Positions 1-8,590 of a stretch of DNA of 64,000 nucleotides are shown in pieces. The DNA is from Thermodesulfobacteriota bacterium (GTDB lineage Bacteria; Desulfobacterota_D; UBA1144; Nemesobacterales; UBA2774): positions 434,001-498,000 of the forward strand of contig JBFMCV010000002.1 in assembly GCA_040754335.1 (NCBI GenBank), written 5' to 3'. The position numbers and the translations under genes were made by a program. Under the pieces are notes generated by a model. It was not told the origin of the DNA, made no database searches, and saw only the letters and a list, made by a program, of their open reading frames with translations. Each line of letters starts with the position of its first letter. Within the stretch, counting starts at the first letter, position 1.

Positions 1-317
1 TCGATGGCCTTCAAGGCCGGGTTATCATACGTCTGGCCGGTTTTATCGTTTACGAGTCTCAGTACCTCGTCCGAAGACGCCCCGCGGGCTTTCTGGATGC
101 TCCACCCGGTGAGCCTCTCGGCTACGGGGTTGAAGAGGAGTATGTCCCGCTCTTTGTCGACGATGATGATGCCGTCGCCGATGCTGTGGAACGCGACCGA
201 CAGCTTGGATATGTTCTTGTCGAGCTCCTTGATTTTATTCTTGCATTTCGTCAGATCGATGAGCAGATCGATATTTTCATTAATCAGCTCTTGTCTGCTT
301 TTCTCATCGTAGTTCAT
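1..317 (-). CDS. PAS-domain sensor protein, N-terminal part (cut by window edge)
   Basis: This reading frame is open on the minus strand from an ATG at 315-317 to the window edge, so only about 105 N-terminal residues are visible. Residues 1-35 are a charged, coiled-coil-like lead-in. They are followed by a typical PAS start (GDGIIIVDKERDILLFNPVA, then ERLTGWS). PAS domains bind small ligands or cofactors and feed an output domain such as a histidine kinase, cyclase or sigma-54 AAA module; here the output lies outside the window. No membrane segment is seen, so the visible part is probably cytoplasmic. The plus-strand ORF over the same bases has no recognisable content and is taken as its shadow. 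Confidence 0.8.
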   Translation of the reverse strand, partial: MNYDEKSRQELINENIDLLIDLTKCKNKIKELDKNISKLSVAFHSIGDGIIIVDKERDILLFNPVAERLTGWSIQKARGASSDEVLRLVNDKTGQTYDNPALKAI

Positions 318-857
318 TAATAGTCGTTACCTCGCCCGGCCCCCTGCCGTATGTATAAATTTTAATGCCGATTTCGGATAAAGTGGTTACGTGGGCTATG
401 AGCCGGGATATTTAATAATCTGCGGCCTTATCCTCTTAAAATATTTATTTTTTTTGTGTTGCCATGGTTCCGTATGTTGAGTAAAGGATAAGGGCGGATT
501 AAAGCTCGGTTAATGAATCACTCAACTGCAGGAGCGGCTTTCCTGAATCAAGCTTCCGTCTTCGCCAAAGTTTACACCGGACAAGCAGGACAGGCGAAGG
601 GAATTAAAGGATTAATAGCGAAAGTGTAACTTTTCCCCCTTTGAAAAAGGGGGATTTAAAATAAGAAAAGAAAAATCTTCCCTAACCCTCCTTTTCCAAA
701 GGAGGGAATGTAAGGAAAAGATAGATTTCTCCTCTTGGCGAAGAGCCCACATTCGCCCTGTTCAGCTTACAGCGAGCGCTTCGGCCTTCCTTTACTAACC
801 CCGCGGTCTTTTATATCATTCCCCTGTGTCTCACGTAAAAAAAGACGGGGTAAGCGT
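318..857. other. Intergenic region with one hairpin pair
   Basis: No gene is supported. The region holds the divergent upstream sequences of the PAS gene and the phosphodiesterase gene, an AT-rich tract near 420-480, and one copy of the common paired hairpin repeat: a CCCCC/GGGGG hairpin at 635-653 and a CCCTCC/GGAGGG hairpin at 686-706. The open frame from 735 leading into the downstream gene is not protein-like and is left out of that gene. Confidence 0.6.
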
Positions 858-1646
858 GTGAGGGTCCTGAAAATCCTAGCCGCGCTCGTAGCGCTCAATA
901 TAGCGCTCCAGCTCGTCTTCGCTTCCCTCACGGAGAGGGGAGAGGTTTACCCGGTATCGCACAGGGGAGCGGCGGGGCTCGCCCCCGAGAATACGCTCGC
1001 GGCGGTGAAGGCTGGCGTGAATTCAGGCGCGCCTTATATAGAGATCGACGTCCGCCTCACTTCGGACGGCGTGCCCGTGCTCATGCACGACGGCACGCTC
1101 GACAGGACTACGGACGGCGCGGGACGGGTGAATGAGCGGACGCGGGAGTACGTGAGGAATCTCGACGCGGGGAGTCATTTCTCTCCCAAATTCAATGGAG
1201 AGCCCGTCCCGGACCTGGGCGCGGTACTCGAATACATGAAAGGTACGCGGTCAACTCTCGTGATAGAAGTGAAGAGTCCCGGAGATTATCCCGATATCGG
1301 GAATGTGCTTGCTGACTATCTCAATAAATACGGTATGGAGAAAAGGGTGGTCGTCATATCGTTCGACCCCGGCTGGATCGGGGAATTCCGCAAGCTCGCG
1401 CCGGGAGTCCCTCTCGGAGCGCTGTACGTCTATCCCTTCTCCATCCCGCCCGCCAGCGAGGTGAAGTACGTGAGCGTCTTCTGGCCGGCGTATGCGCTCG
1501 ACCCTTCTCTCGCGTGGAGGCTCAGGCGCGGGGGATACGCGGTCTGGGCGTGGAACGTGGGCAATTACTACGTCGCAAGGTTCCTCGCGTGGAAGGGTGT
1601 GGAGGGGATAGTCCTCGACAGGCCGGGGATGATGAGGGGGGATTGA
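858..1646 (+). CDS. Glycerophosphodiester phosphodiesterase, membrane-anchored
   Basis: GDPD-family TIM-barrel enzyme, expected to hydrolyse glycerophosphodiesters to glycerol-3-phosphate and an alcohol. Counted from the GTG start, residues 4-24 form a hydrophobic anchor or uncleaved signal. The family motifs follow: HRG (35-37), ENT (44-46), E62 and D64 in the metal site, and the catalytic HD at 77-78. The C-terminal VWAWNV stretch is also usual for the family, and the 262-residue length is normal. The start was set at GTG 858 because the upstream open frame from 735 is low-quality sequence and the hydrophobic N-terminus begins right after this codon. The protein likely acts outside or at the cytoplasmic membrane. 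It appears monocistronic. Confidence 0.88.
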   Translation: MRVLKILAALVALNIALQLVFASLTERGEVYPVSHRGAAGLAPENTLAAVKAGVNSGAPYIEIDVRLTSDGVPVLMHDGTLDRTTDGAGRVNERTREYVRNLDAGSHFSPKFNGEPVPDLGAVLEYMKGTRSTLVIEVKSPGDYPDIGNVLADYLNKYGMEKRVVVISFDPGWIGEFRKLAPGVPLGALYVYPFSIPPASEVKYVSVFWPAYALDPSLAWRLRRGGYAVWAWNVGNYYVARFLAWKGVEGIVLDRPGMMRGD

Positions 1647-1666
1647 AAGAAAAGTACGGATAAACT

Positions 1667-1757
1667 AAATCCTCCCTAACCCTCCTTTTTCTAAGGAGGG
1701 AATTACAGACTTAGAAGCGAAAGTATAACAATTTCCCCCTTTGTAAAGGGGGATTCA
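1667..1757. repeat. Paired hairpin repeat (CCTCC/GGAGG + CCCCC/GGGGG), type copy
   Basis: A hairpin CCCTCC-loop-GGAGGG is followed after about 30 bases by a second hairpin CCCCCTTT-AAAGGGGG, with AAATC/GATTT-like edges. The same pair or one half of it recurs at about 635-706, 5068-5103, 16595-16672, 21508-21585, 23566-23690, 28830-28865, 31550-31625, 39091-39132, 40888-40965, 42693-42790, 48888-49008, 49380-49420 and 61820-61848, in both orientations. The sites are always between genes or at gene ends. There is no T-tract typical of a terminator, and the symmetry suggests a dispersed palindromic repeat, although it could still slow or end transcription. Confidence 0.8.
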
Positions 1758-1848
1758 GGTGGATTTTTCATCATCCGCCATACGACACATCCGCAGAGTA
1801 TAGCCTCCCCGGATCTGTCGGATTGTCGGATTCCTTAAACTTGCCTGT

Positions 1849-1908
1849 GTAGGAGCGGCTTCCAGCCGCGACCATCCTGTGTATCGCGCCAAGATGGCGC
1901 TCCTACAG
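1849..1908. repeat. REPIN-like inverted REP doublet
   Basis: GTAGGAGCGGCTTCCAGCC begins one palindromic unit at 1849-1871 and CGCGCCAAGATGGCGCTCC belongs to the inverted partner ending near 1908. A GTAG tetranucleotide next to a GC-rich hairpin is the hallmark of REP sequences moved by RAYT (TnpA-REP) transposases, and the inverted doublet is the REPIN arrangement. Single copies lie at 2159-2180, 22673-22696, 31769-31793, 32741-32763, 42570-42592, 43037-43060 and 51419-51441, with another doublet at 62368-62460. No RAYT gene is present in the window. Confidence 0.75.
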
Positions 1909-1978
1909 TTTGAAATGACTGGATTCCCGATAAGGGCATCCGGGAATGACAAATGAAAAGGAAAAGGCTGTATGCTTT

Positions 1979-2136
1979 CTTCTTTTCCTTGATGAAAAGA
2001 AGCAAAAATCATCCGACAGAACATAATTTGCTAAAAATATCATATTAAGGCTAAAATCGTTCAATTCCGCCCACACCCCTGAACGATTTTCACGCCTTAA
2101 TAATCTATTTTCTATACGCAAATTATGTAATGTCGG
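1979..2136 (-). repeat. Long palindromic MITE-like element, copy A
   Basis: A 9-bp hairpin (CTTCTTTTC/GAAAAGAAG, 1979-2002) is followed by CAAAAATCAT and then a palindrome of about 124 bases (2013-2136). The palindrome's arms begin CCGACA and end TGTCGG, with long internal complementary segments (ACATAATTTG/CAAATTATGT and AAATCGTTCA/TGAACGATTT) around a central ATTCCGCCC loop. The same arrangement, in the opposite direction, is found at 12561-12715. It has no coding capacity. Confidence 0.8.
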
Positions 2137-2189
2137 GAAAGAAAAAAGAAGAGATCATCGAGGCTGGAAGCCGCTCCTACGATAATTAA

Positions 2190-2630
2190 TCACTTCGTCA
2201 CGGGATACCCCGCGTCCTGCCAGCCGACGATGCCGTCCTGCATCCAGTAGATATCGGTGAACCCCATCTCCTCCATCACCTCGACCGCGGTCTCGCTCCT
2301 CCGCCCGGTGCGGCAGTGGACGAGGTAAGTCTTCGACCTGTCGAGCTTGCCGACCTCGTCACTGAACGATTCCGATTTCACGTCGATGTTCCGGGCGCCC
2401 TCGATGTGCCCGCCGGAGAATTCCTCGGCCGTCCTCACGTCGAGAATTATAAAGCCGGGCTTACCTTTATTCTCATCGATTATCACTTTCGCCTCTTCGG
2501 ATTCGATTACCTTTACGGGTTTCTGCCCGCTTTCACCTGAGCCTTGCTCGTCCGCGCGCGAGTACGGCCCGTGCTCAGCGGCCAGTGTAACCAACATAAC
2601 GAAGATTAAATATGCTATTCGCCTTTTCAT
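2190..2630 (-). CDS. Periplasmic rhodanese-like sulfurtransferase
   Basis: A single-domain rhodanese of 146 residues with an N-terminal signal peptide (about residues 1-26). Residues 60-66 carry the family IILDVRT segment and the active loop is CRTGRRS at 106-112, with Cys106 expected to carry the persulfide. GHIEGARNI at 74-82 is also characteristic. Such exported rhodaneses move sulfane sulfur or bind thiols in the periplasm; the acceptor cannot be told here. The gene is alone, divergent from the sensor kinase that starts at 2789. Confidence 0.88.
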   Translation of the reverse strand: MKRRIAYLIFVMLVTLAAEHGPYSRADEQGSGESGQKPVKVIESEEAKVIIDENKGKPGFIILDVRTAEEFSGGHIEGARNIDVKSESFSDEVGKLDRSKTYLVHCRTGRRSETAVEVMEEMGFTDIYWMQDGIVGWQDAGYPVTK

Positions 2631-2734
2631 TTTGTCCCCCTGCGGTGTTTCCGTCAGAACCGATTGATTCCAATATTAAGTCTAGCACACGGATACACGG
2701 TTTCACCCGCTTTGAAGCCGGCCGCGGCTGTCAC

Positions 2735-2764
2735 TTGCGCAACCAATTCATCAGTAGATATAAT
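2735..2764 (+). promoter_or_regulatory. Sigma-70-type promoter of the hybrid kinase gene
   Basis: TTGCGC at 2735-2740 and a perfect TATAAT at 2759-2764 are separated by 18 bases. The start codon of the kinase gene is 24 bases past the -10 box. Confidence 0.55.
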
Positions 2765-2788
2765 TAGCGCTATCGGGACGACTCAGGA

Positions 2789-5017
2789 ATGGAAATAAAA
2801 CAGTCTTTAAGACTGCCCAGACGAATAGCAGACAATCTAAGGGTATTGATAAAGGTCGTAGAAGCGGTGCACAGCTCGTCCGACCTGAAGGACATATACG
2901 ACAAGGCGTTCGACCTCGTCATGGAGCTCGAGAAGGTGGACATGGCGGCCGTATACCTCGTCGACGAGGGCTCGAACTCGGCGGTCCTTAAGGGGCACAG
3001 GAATTTCCCTCCGGAGTACGTGGAGAAGGCGTCCGTCATACCCTGTCCGGTCGGGATCACGTGGAAGGTTATTAACTCCTCAAGGATTCTCAACATAGAC
3101 GACATACACAAGGTGAAGGATATAGGCCCTGCCGGCAAGAGTGCCGGGTTCCACGGCATTCTCGGCGTGCCCATACTCCTCGAAGGCAGGGCCATAGGCG
3201 TCATCTGGTTCGCAAGGTACGAGGAAGAGAGGTTCACGCGGAGCGAGGTCGAGCTGCTCACGACGATAGGGAACCAGATCGGCTTCGCCATCGCGAGGGC
3301 CAAGCAGACTCTCGAGCTCGAGGAGAGGAACGAGAACCTGTCCGTGCTGAGCGTGATAGGGGAGAAGGTGCACGGCTCGGCCGACCTCAAGCTCATACTC
3401 GAGACGTTCCTCGACATGATCGGCGGGGTGAAGATGGTGGACATCATGTGCATATACCTCGTCGAGGAAAACGGCGGCTCGCGCGAGGCCGTACTCCGCA
3501 TTCACCGCGGGCTTCCCGACGAATATATGAAGAAGGCGGGGAGGATCCCTTATCCCAGGGGCGTGACTTGGAAGGTCATAAACTCGGGCGAGCCCGTTTA
3601 TTTCAGGAGGCTCCCCGGAGAGCCGTGCCCGCTCGGGCCCGCCGGTCAGGCGGTTTCGCCGGGGGTCGTGCTGTCGCTGCCTCTCAAGCACAGGGGGCAG
3701 ACCATAGGGGTCATCCATTTCACCAGGAAAGAAAAGGGGCAGTTCGAAAAGCACGAGCTCGACATACTGTATTCCCTCGGCAACCAGATAGGCACGGCCG
3801 TCTCCAAGGCTAAGATGTTCGAAGAGGCCGGGGAGCGCACGAAGGAGCTCGAAAGGCTCTACCACGACCTCAAATTGACGCAGGACCAGTTGATACAGAC
3901 CGAGAAGCTTGCCTCGCTCGGGCAGCTCGTCTCGAGCATAGCGCACGAGATAAACAACCCCCTCACGCCTATACTGGGGTATTCGCAGATGCTCCTCGCT
4001 TCGCCCGATACCGACGAGGAAAAGAGGCAGAGGTTCATAGAGGTCATACATAATTCGGCGGACAAGGTGAGGAAGATAGTCGAGAACCTCCTGTCCTTCG
4101 CCCGGAAAGACAAGCCGAGAAGGGAGTACGTGGACATAAACGAGATATTGAGGAGCGCGGTCGAGTTCAGGCAGTACCAGCTCGAGCTCGAGAACATCGG
4201 CGTCGTCATGGACCTCGACAGCGAGCTGCCGAAGACCATGGCCGATTCGACTCAGATCGACCAGGTGTTCACGAACCTCATACTGAACGCCTGCCACGCC
4301 ATAAGCGGCTCCTCCATTAACGGGGGCACGATCACGATAAAGACGAGAAAGGGGATGAGGGGCGATATCGAAGCCGTCATCTCGGACACGGGGCCCGGCA
4401 TACATGAAGACGTCGTGCGCAGGATATTCGACCCGTTCTTCACTACGAAGCCCCCCGGCGTAGGGACCGGACTCGGCCTCTCGGTCTCGTACGGGATAAT
4501 GAAGGAGCACGACGGCGAGATCTCCGTCGAGAGCGAGCCCGGCAGGGGAGCGTCTTTCACCGTGAGGCTCCCCGTGCGCGACTACAGGGACTATCTCCTC
4601 ACTGAGGAGGAGCCCGAGGCGGCGGAGGAAAAAGAGCCACGGCCCGAGAGGAGAGGGCGGACCGTGCTCGTGGTCGACGACGAGGAGCTCGTCACGAGCC
4701 TGATAGGCGGCATCCTAGAGGGCGAGGGGTATGACGCCGACTTCGTTTCCAACGGGGAAGATGCGCTCTCGATGATAAGGGATGGGGCGTACAGCGTCAT
4801 CATCTGCGACATAAAGATGCCCAACATGAACGGCATGGAGTTTTACAGGCGGGTGAGGGAGACGGACCCGGCACTTGCCGGAAAGATGCTGTTCATGACG
4901 GGGGATCCGAGCACCGAGACACTCGATTTCATAATCGGCACCGGCAACAGATACCTGTCGAAGCCGTTCAAGATAGAAGATTTCAAAGAGGCAATGAGAG
5001 AGGTCGAGGCTACGTGA
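2789..5017 (+). CDS. Hybrid sensor histidine kinase (GAF-GAF-HisKA-HATPase-REC)
   Basis: A cytoplasmic two-component sensor of 742 residues. Two GAF domains (about 20-170 and 185-345) are followed by a coiled linker and a HisKA dimerisation helix with the H-box IAHEINNPLTP, phospho-acceptor His386. The ATPase domain (about 480-595) has the N box (NLILNACHAI), G1 (DTGPGI), F box (FDPFFTTK) and G2 (GTGLGLS). The C-terminal receiver (about 628-740) has acidic DDE, the phospho-acceptor Asp674 (CDIKMPNMNG), Thr/Ser switch and KPF lysine. There is no transmembrane segment, so it senses a cytoplasmic ligand through the GAF domains. No response regulator gene adjoins it; the attached receiver may pass phosphate to an unlinked phosphotransfer protein. 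Confidence 0.93.
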   Translation: MEIKQSLRLPRRIADNLRVLIKVVEAVHSSSDLKDIYDKAFDLVMELEKVDMAAVYLVDEGSNSAVLKGHRNFPPEYVEKASVIPCPVGITWKVINSSRILNIDDIHKVKDIGPAGKSAGFHGILGVPILLEGRAIGVIWFARYEEERFTRSEVELLTTIGNQIGFAIARAKQTLELEERNENLSVLSVIGEKVHGSADLKLILETFLDMIGGVKMVDIMCIYLVEENGGSREAVLRIHRGLPDEYMKKAGRIPYPRGVTWKVINSGEPVYFRRLPGEPCPLGPAGQAVSPGVVLSLPLKHRGQTIGVIHFTRKEKGQFEKHELDILYSLGNQIGTAVSKAKMFEEAGERTKELERLYHDLKLTQDQLIQTEKLASLGQLVSSIAHEINNPLTPILGYSQMLLASPDTDEEKRQRFIEVIHNSADKVRKIVENLLSFARKDKPRREYVDINEILRSAVEFRQYQLELENIGVVMDLDSELPKTMADSTQIDQVFTNLILNACHAISGSSINGGTITIKTRKGMRGDIEAVISDTGPGIHEDVVRRIFDPFFTTKPPGVGTGLGLSVSYGIMKEHDGEISVESEPGRGASFTVRLPVRDYRDYLLTEEEPEAAEEKEPRPERRGRTVLVVDDEELVTSLIGGILEGEGYDADFVSNGEDALSMIRDGAYSVIICDIKMPNMNGMEFYRRVRETDPALAGKMLFMTGDPSTETLDFIIGTGNRYLSKPFKIEDFKEAMREVEAT

Positions 5018-5444
5018 GGGAGTAGAGCTTGCGAGGTTCTATGCATGTTGGGGAAAGGCAAAAACTAAATCCACCCTAACCCTCCTTTACAAAGGAGGGA
5101 ATTAAAAATAACATGCAGAATATATATTTCTTGACTTTGCCGAGAAATGACACCTCTTTTTCGTCATGCTGAACTTGTTTCAGCATCTCATCTTTATCAG
5201 CCATTGACTGTCCTTCGACCCTTCGACTTCGCTCAGGACAGGCTCGCAGATCGGTATTGTCCTTACTCCGTTATTCGGCGAAAGCCGAGGAGTGACGGAG
5301 CAATTATATATGAGCGCAGATTCTGCGCCTCAGGACGAATGGTGTGGGTTGATGTGATGAGTGTCTGCGTACGCTTTAAATACCGCCATAAACCGCCTAA
5401 CGGAAGTATAATTGTATGGTTATGAAATACCGAAGGGAGCCTCA
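5018..5444. other. Intergenic region with palindromic repeats
   Basis: No gene is supported. It holds a CCCTCC/GGAGGG hairpin (about 5079-5100), an uninterrupted TGCTGAA/TTCAGCA palindrome (5167-5190) and a CTTCGACTTCGCTCAGGAC-type repeat (about 5214-5245). The uninterrupted palindrome is an empty counterpart of the sites occupied at 32786-32876 and 45538-45627. Confidence 0.6.
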
Positions 5445-6431
5445 ATGAAAAACGTTCTCCGCTTCGCGGCGGCTCTCATATTGTTAACGCTTCCGCTCCG
5501 GGCGGGTTTTGCCGGAGACTACTCGGTCGAGACCATTGCGAGCGGCGTACTGGGCAGGGAGCCCGGGGTGAAGAACGCCGTCATAAGGTCGGGCGGCGAG
5601 TTTGCTGAGGCCGGGGAAGCGCTCGGCATAAAGAGCCCGCTCCCTCCCGTGGATTTCACGAAAAACGCGATCCTCCTGATAGCACCCGGCTATGGGACCG
5701 GCGGGATCATAGAGGTTTCGGGCGTGAGCCCCGCCGCGGGCGGCGCGCTCGAGGTCAGGTACAGGATGAGGGCCGAAGGGCCCGCGCCGGCTTCCCCGGG
5801 CAAGGCATCCTACCCCTATCTCATGGCGAAGCTGAGCCCTGCCCCGGCTTCAGACGCCCCGGTGAGGTTCATAGACGAGGACTACGTGAACGCGATCTCG
5901 TCCGGCACGGGGCTCGGGCAGTTCAGGGAATACACGAACGTGCTCTCGGGCGGGGAGAACGCGCGCATCGCGGAATACCTTCCGCTCGACAAGGGGAACA
6001 CGTGGACCTACAAGGCGGAAACGAAAAAGGGCCCGTCCGAGGTCACGAACTCGGTCGTTTCGGAGTCGGACGGCTGGTCCGTCTTCGACTCGTTCTTCGG
6101 AGTCCCTGGAGTCGGCATGAAGATATCCCGGGGCGGCGAAATATTAATCTCGTCGAAAGGCGGCGTGGGGACGTTCTACGGCCCGGACGTCGTAACGGAA
6201 TTTCCCGAAGAGCCCGTCACGACCCCTGCGGGCGTGTTCAGTGGAGTGATGGTCGTGACAATGCCCGGGGGAGGGGACTTCTGGTTCAGGGACGTCTACG
6301 CGAGGGGGGTCGGACTCATATCGCACGAGCAGAATTCACGGAAGGGACGCGCCGCGTATACGCTCGTCGGCGCGCGCGTCGGAGGGGCCGAGTATCCTTC
6401 CTCCCGGAATAGCAGCAGCGGAAAAAACTAA
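5445..6431 (+). CDS. Secreted protein with PrcB-like domain
   Basis: A 328-residue protein with a clear signal peptide (cleavage expected after AGFA, about residue 23). The start at 5445 is preceded by AAGGGAG; an upstream in-frame ATG at 5412 lacks such a site. Roughly residues 35-145 resemble the C-terminal PrcB protease-complex/protealysin-associated domain (FTKNAILLIAPG, GTGGIIEVSGV, YPYLMAKL). The C-terminal half contains EYLPLDKGNTWTYK and GVGLISHE, a pattern seen in bacterial periplasmic or outer-membrane lipoproteins of unknown function. There is no lipobox. The function is unknown; protein binding is the best guess. It stands alone. Confidence 0.6.
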   Translation: MKNVLRFAAALILLTLPLRAGFAGDYSVETIASGVLGREPGVKNAVIRSGGEFAEAGEALGIKSPLPPVDFTKNAILLIAPGYGTGGIIEVSGVSPAAGGALEVRYRMRAEGPAPASPGKASYPYLMAKLSPAPASDAPVRFIDEDYVNAISSGTGLGQFREYTNVLSGGENARIAEYLPLDKGNTWTYKAETKKGPSEVTNSVVSESDGWSVFDSFFGVPGVGMKISRGGEILISSKGGVGTFYGPDVVTEFPEEPVTTPAGVFSGVMVVTMPGGGDFWFRDVYARGVGLISHEQNSRKGRAAYTLVGARVGGAEYPSSRNSSSGKN

Positions 6432-6857
6432 GCGCCCCTTGCACGCACCATATCCTCGGGTCGTTTCCGCCTCCCGATTTTTCAATTTTCTCTTCTCCGG
6501 AAAAATTTTTTTCCAGGGACATTATCCCGGCGTTCCGGCACGTTACGCTCCGTTTCTACATAGATACCCTAAATAAAATACAGGCATTACCCGATTGAAA
6601 TGGCCCCTCCGTTTTCGGATAATTGATTCCCGGATACATATCGACCGCGATTTCGAGAGGGGGACTCTCAGGTTCAGGCGGCAGCAATCACACACCCGCG
6701 AAGTATTCGAGTGCGGGTCCCGCAGCGCGGCTCTGGTGCGTACGCGCGGGGAAGGTGCGAGAAACTATTCCGCCCGGACGTCCGGACACATATTCGGAAG
6801 CCGGCCCTCGGACGGAAACACGGTCGACGGCCATGACCGCAGGAAGGGAGAGGCTTT
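6432..6857. other. Gap without a recognisable gene
   Basis: Two short open frames cover part of this stretch, but their translations are arginine- and serine-rich and match no family. I looked here for a helix-turn-helix domain that could have been split from the downstream S24-type gene and saw none in any frame. An A/T palindrome (GGAAAAATTTTTTTCC, near 6501-6516) may act as a terminator for the upstream gene. Confidence 0.45.
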
Positions 6858-7211
6858 TTGACGGAGCTTGCGAAATTCGATCCCGCTCTGGCGATCGAGA
6901 TACCGAAGGAGCTGTTTGAAGAAGGTTTCATAGTGTTCCGGAACAGGGGGGATTCGATGGAGAAGCTCATCATGGACGGGGCGAGCGTGGTCATAGACAT
7001 ATCGTCGAGGGAGATAATATCGGGCTCGATCTACGCCCTCAGCATACCGAAGGAGGGCTGCATTTTGAGGGAGTGCCATGCGGGTCCGGTGGGGTTACTC
7101 CTGAGGCCTTACAACAGGAACTATACGCCCACATTGCTCGGCTGGGGCGAGTTCGACCCTGAGATGGTCGTGGGCAGGGTGTTCTGCAGCGTGATAAACG
7201 TGTTCAGGTAG
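6858..7211 (+). CDS. Stand-alone S24/LexA-type C-terminal domain protein
   Basis: A 117-residue protein matching only the peptidase-like half of LexA/CI repressors. It starts at TTG 6858 behind GGAAGGGAGAGG, with an in-frame stop at 6834 just upstream. FRNRGDSMEKLIMDGASVVID aligns with the S24 core and keeps the nucleophile Ser of the GDSM motif, and GSIYALSI and LRPYNRNYTP follow the usual pattern. At the place of the catalytic lysine (usual VKR) the sequence reads ILRE, so the Ser-Lys dyad seems incomplete and no Ala-Gly cleavage site or DNA-binding domain precedes it. It may be a ligand- or dimer-forming remnant of a repressor, or a partner of a separate regulator. Confidence 0.65.
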   Translation: MTELAKFDPALAIEIPKELFEEGFIVFRNRGDSMEKLIMDGASVVIDISSREIISGSIYALSIPKEGCILRECHAGPVGLLLRPYNRNYTPTLLGWGEFDPEMVVGRVFCSVINVFR

Positions 7212-7568
7212 GGGGGCGGGGGGTGCGGGAGGCGGCGTCAGCGCGATTGGGAAGACTCGCGGCATTATGCAGCGATATTAATGAAGCTTTAACATTGCGG
7301 ATACAAACTATTTTTTGCATGGCGGAGTAATGAAAGACGAGCATGCGGACAGTTGCGGATACGGGAAGCGGGGATATTATATGTATATGCACTGTTTTAA
7401 GGACGGGCTGCTGTTCCAGCTTCGCCTCACGCGGACAGGCCGTGCGCCCTATGGAGGATGTCCGCGTGAAGCGGGGCGCTTGCGGCGCATCCGGGCGGCC
7501 GGTCCGCGTCAGGCGTTAAGGCAGCCCGCGCCGTATTTCAGCTATCACGGATTGAAGGGAGGATCGAG
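7212..7568. other. Gap without a recognisable gene
   Basis: Nothing was identified beyond the ribosome-binding site of the next gene. The open frame at 7315-7683 overlaps that gene in another frame and has no family features. No palindromic repeat of the usual families was found here. Confidence 0.4.
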
Positions 7569-8105
7569 ATGGATCTCATATATGCTGTTTCTGAATTTTC
7601 TGACGCCGGGGGAGACTTCAGGGGGGCCTACTGGGGCATGTCGAAGGACGAGGTCAAACGCTCGGAGGGTCTCGTCCCCCTGAGCGAGGGGGAGGGCTAC
7701 ATCACCTACGGGGAGCGGGTAATGGGACTCGACTCCGTGGTGGGCTATCATTTCCGGGACGGCGCGCTGGTCGAGGCGGGATATGCGTTCAGGGAGCCGC
7801 TCGGCGGCGGGCGCGTATACATACGCGAATACTCGAAGGTGAAGGGCATGCTCACGGGCTCTTACGGGGAGCCCGCCCTCGACGAGGGAGAGTACAGGGA
7901 ATGCGGGGATTTTTGCGTGAGATGCTCCGGCGGGGAGTGCAGTGATGCGCGCCCGCTCATATATCTGAGCGAATGGATGACCGGCCGCTCTGTCATAAGG
8001 CTAGTCCTCATGGACGGGGAGAGCGGCTACGACTTCGGGCTGCTGCACAGGTCGAGGGAGCACGAGAGGACGTTGAGTTGCCGCGAACATATGGACATGA
8101 AGTAA
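7569..8105 (+). CDS. Hypothetical WGM-motif protein
   Basis: A 178-residue protein with a good ribosome-binding site (AAGGGAGG, 6 bases before the ATG). It lacks a signal peptide. Residues 17-29 (FRGAYWGMSKDEV) carry a WGM-x-x-(D/E)-E-(V/I)-K motif found again in the next gene, and residues 99-130 hold a cysteine cluster (CGDFCVRCSGGEC). The pattern of an early WGM motif followed by an alpha/beta domain of about 150 residues is familiar from small proteins of environmental Gram-negatives without assigned function. I do not recognise a catalytic motif. Confidence 0.6.
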   Translation: MDLIYAVSEFSDAGGDFRGAYWGMSKDEVKRSEGLVPLSEGEGYITYGERVMGLDSVVGYHFRDGALVEAGYAFREPLGGGRVYIREYSKVKGMLTGSYGEPALDEGEYRECGDFCVRCSGGECSDARPLIYLSEWMTGRSVIRLVLMDGESGYDFGLLHRSREHERTLSCREHMDMK

Positions 8106-8590
8106 TTCCTTAGGCATGAGCAGGAACAACCCGTTCGTGCTGAGCTTGTCGAAGTATGGACGGGTTGGGCTATGGTTGTTGGGAGGGCGGAGGAGGTACA
8201 AAAGAGGCGGAGGAGGTACAAAAAAATAGTAGAAACACACTGTGTGTGGATTTCCGAGAAATGCATCCGGGAATGACAAAAATATTCGTAATTAAGGTAC
8301 ACCCCCACCCTTAACCCTGTTTTGTTTTAGGCAACATTGAGCTGGAAGTTAATGTGCCTCTGTGTCGCTGTTCCAGGGCGACTGATTGCACGCTCGCTTG
8401 CAATCATCCCTCCAATAGAGGGGGAGGGAAATAAATTTGAAAGACTGGATAGCCATGCGGTGTTTAGCCCCAGTAACGGCGAAGTAGTACAGCTCCTCCC
8501 TATGTAAAAACCATTTCCATTTCCGCCGCCCTTATTTTATAGTTCTTGTATAAGAATATTCCAACTTTTCATTCATACCCGGAGGCCGTC
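8106..8590. other. Intergenic repeat region
   Basis: No gene is supported. It contains a CGTTCGTGCTGAGCTTGTCG-type repeat (about 8129-8165), a 20-base tandem duplication (8186-8205 and 8206-8225, GGCGGAGGAGGTACAAAAGA), a CACACTGTGTGTG palindrome near 8234-8248, and an invading element copy (8317-8408) inside a CCCCCACCC...GGGGGAGGG palindrome. Confidence 0.6.
8317..8408 (+). repeat. Hairpin-invading element, copy 1
   Basis: Starts TGTTTTGTTTTAGGCAACA and ends in the hairpin GATTGC-ACGCTCGCTT-GCAATC (about 8383-8404). Flanked by the two arms of a C-rich/G-rich host palindrome (CCCCACCC and GGGGGAGGG). Confidence 0.7.

Larger units (their letters stand above)
1647..2189. other. Intergenic repeat cluster
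   Basis: No gene is supported. It contains a complete paired hairpin repeat (CCTCC/GGAGG then CCCCC/GGGGG, 1667-1757), an inverted REP doublet (1849-1908), a CATTCCCGGATG-type palindrome near 1922-1950, a long palindromic element (1979-2136) and a further single REP (2159-2180). Small open frames here (for example on the minus strand at 1755-2024) run through these repeats and are not credible genes. Confidence 0.7.

Noticed and set aside
735-857. N-terminal extension of the phosphodiesterase
   Set aside because: The residues are low-complexity and precede the hydrophobic anchor by 41 positions; a GTG directly at the anchor is a better start.
3080-4510. Long minus-strand open frame (476 codons) opposite the hybrid kinase
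   Set aside because: It mirrors the kinase gene, is rich in Arg/Glu/His as expected for an antisense shadow, and has no domain; the plus-strand frame has all kinase motifs.
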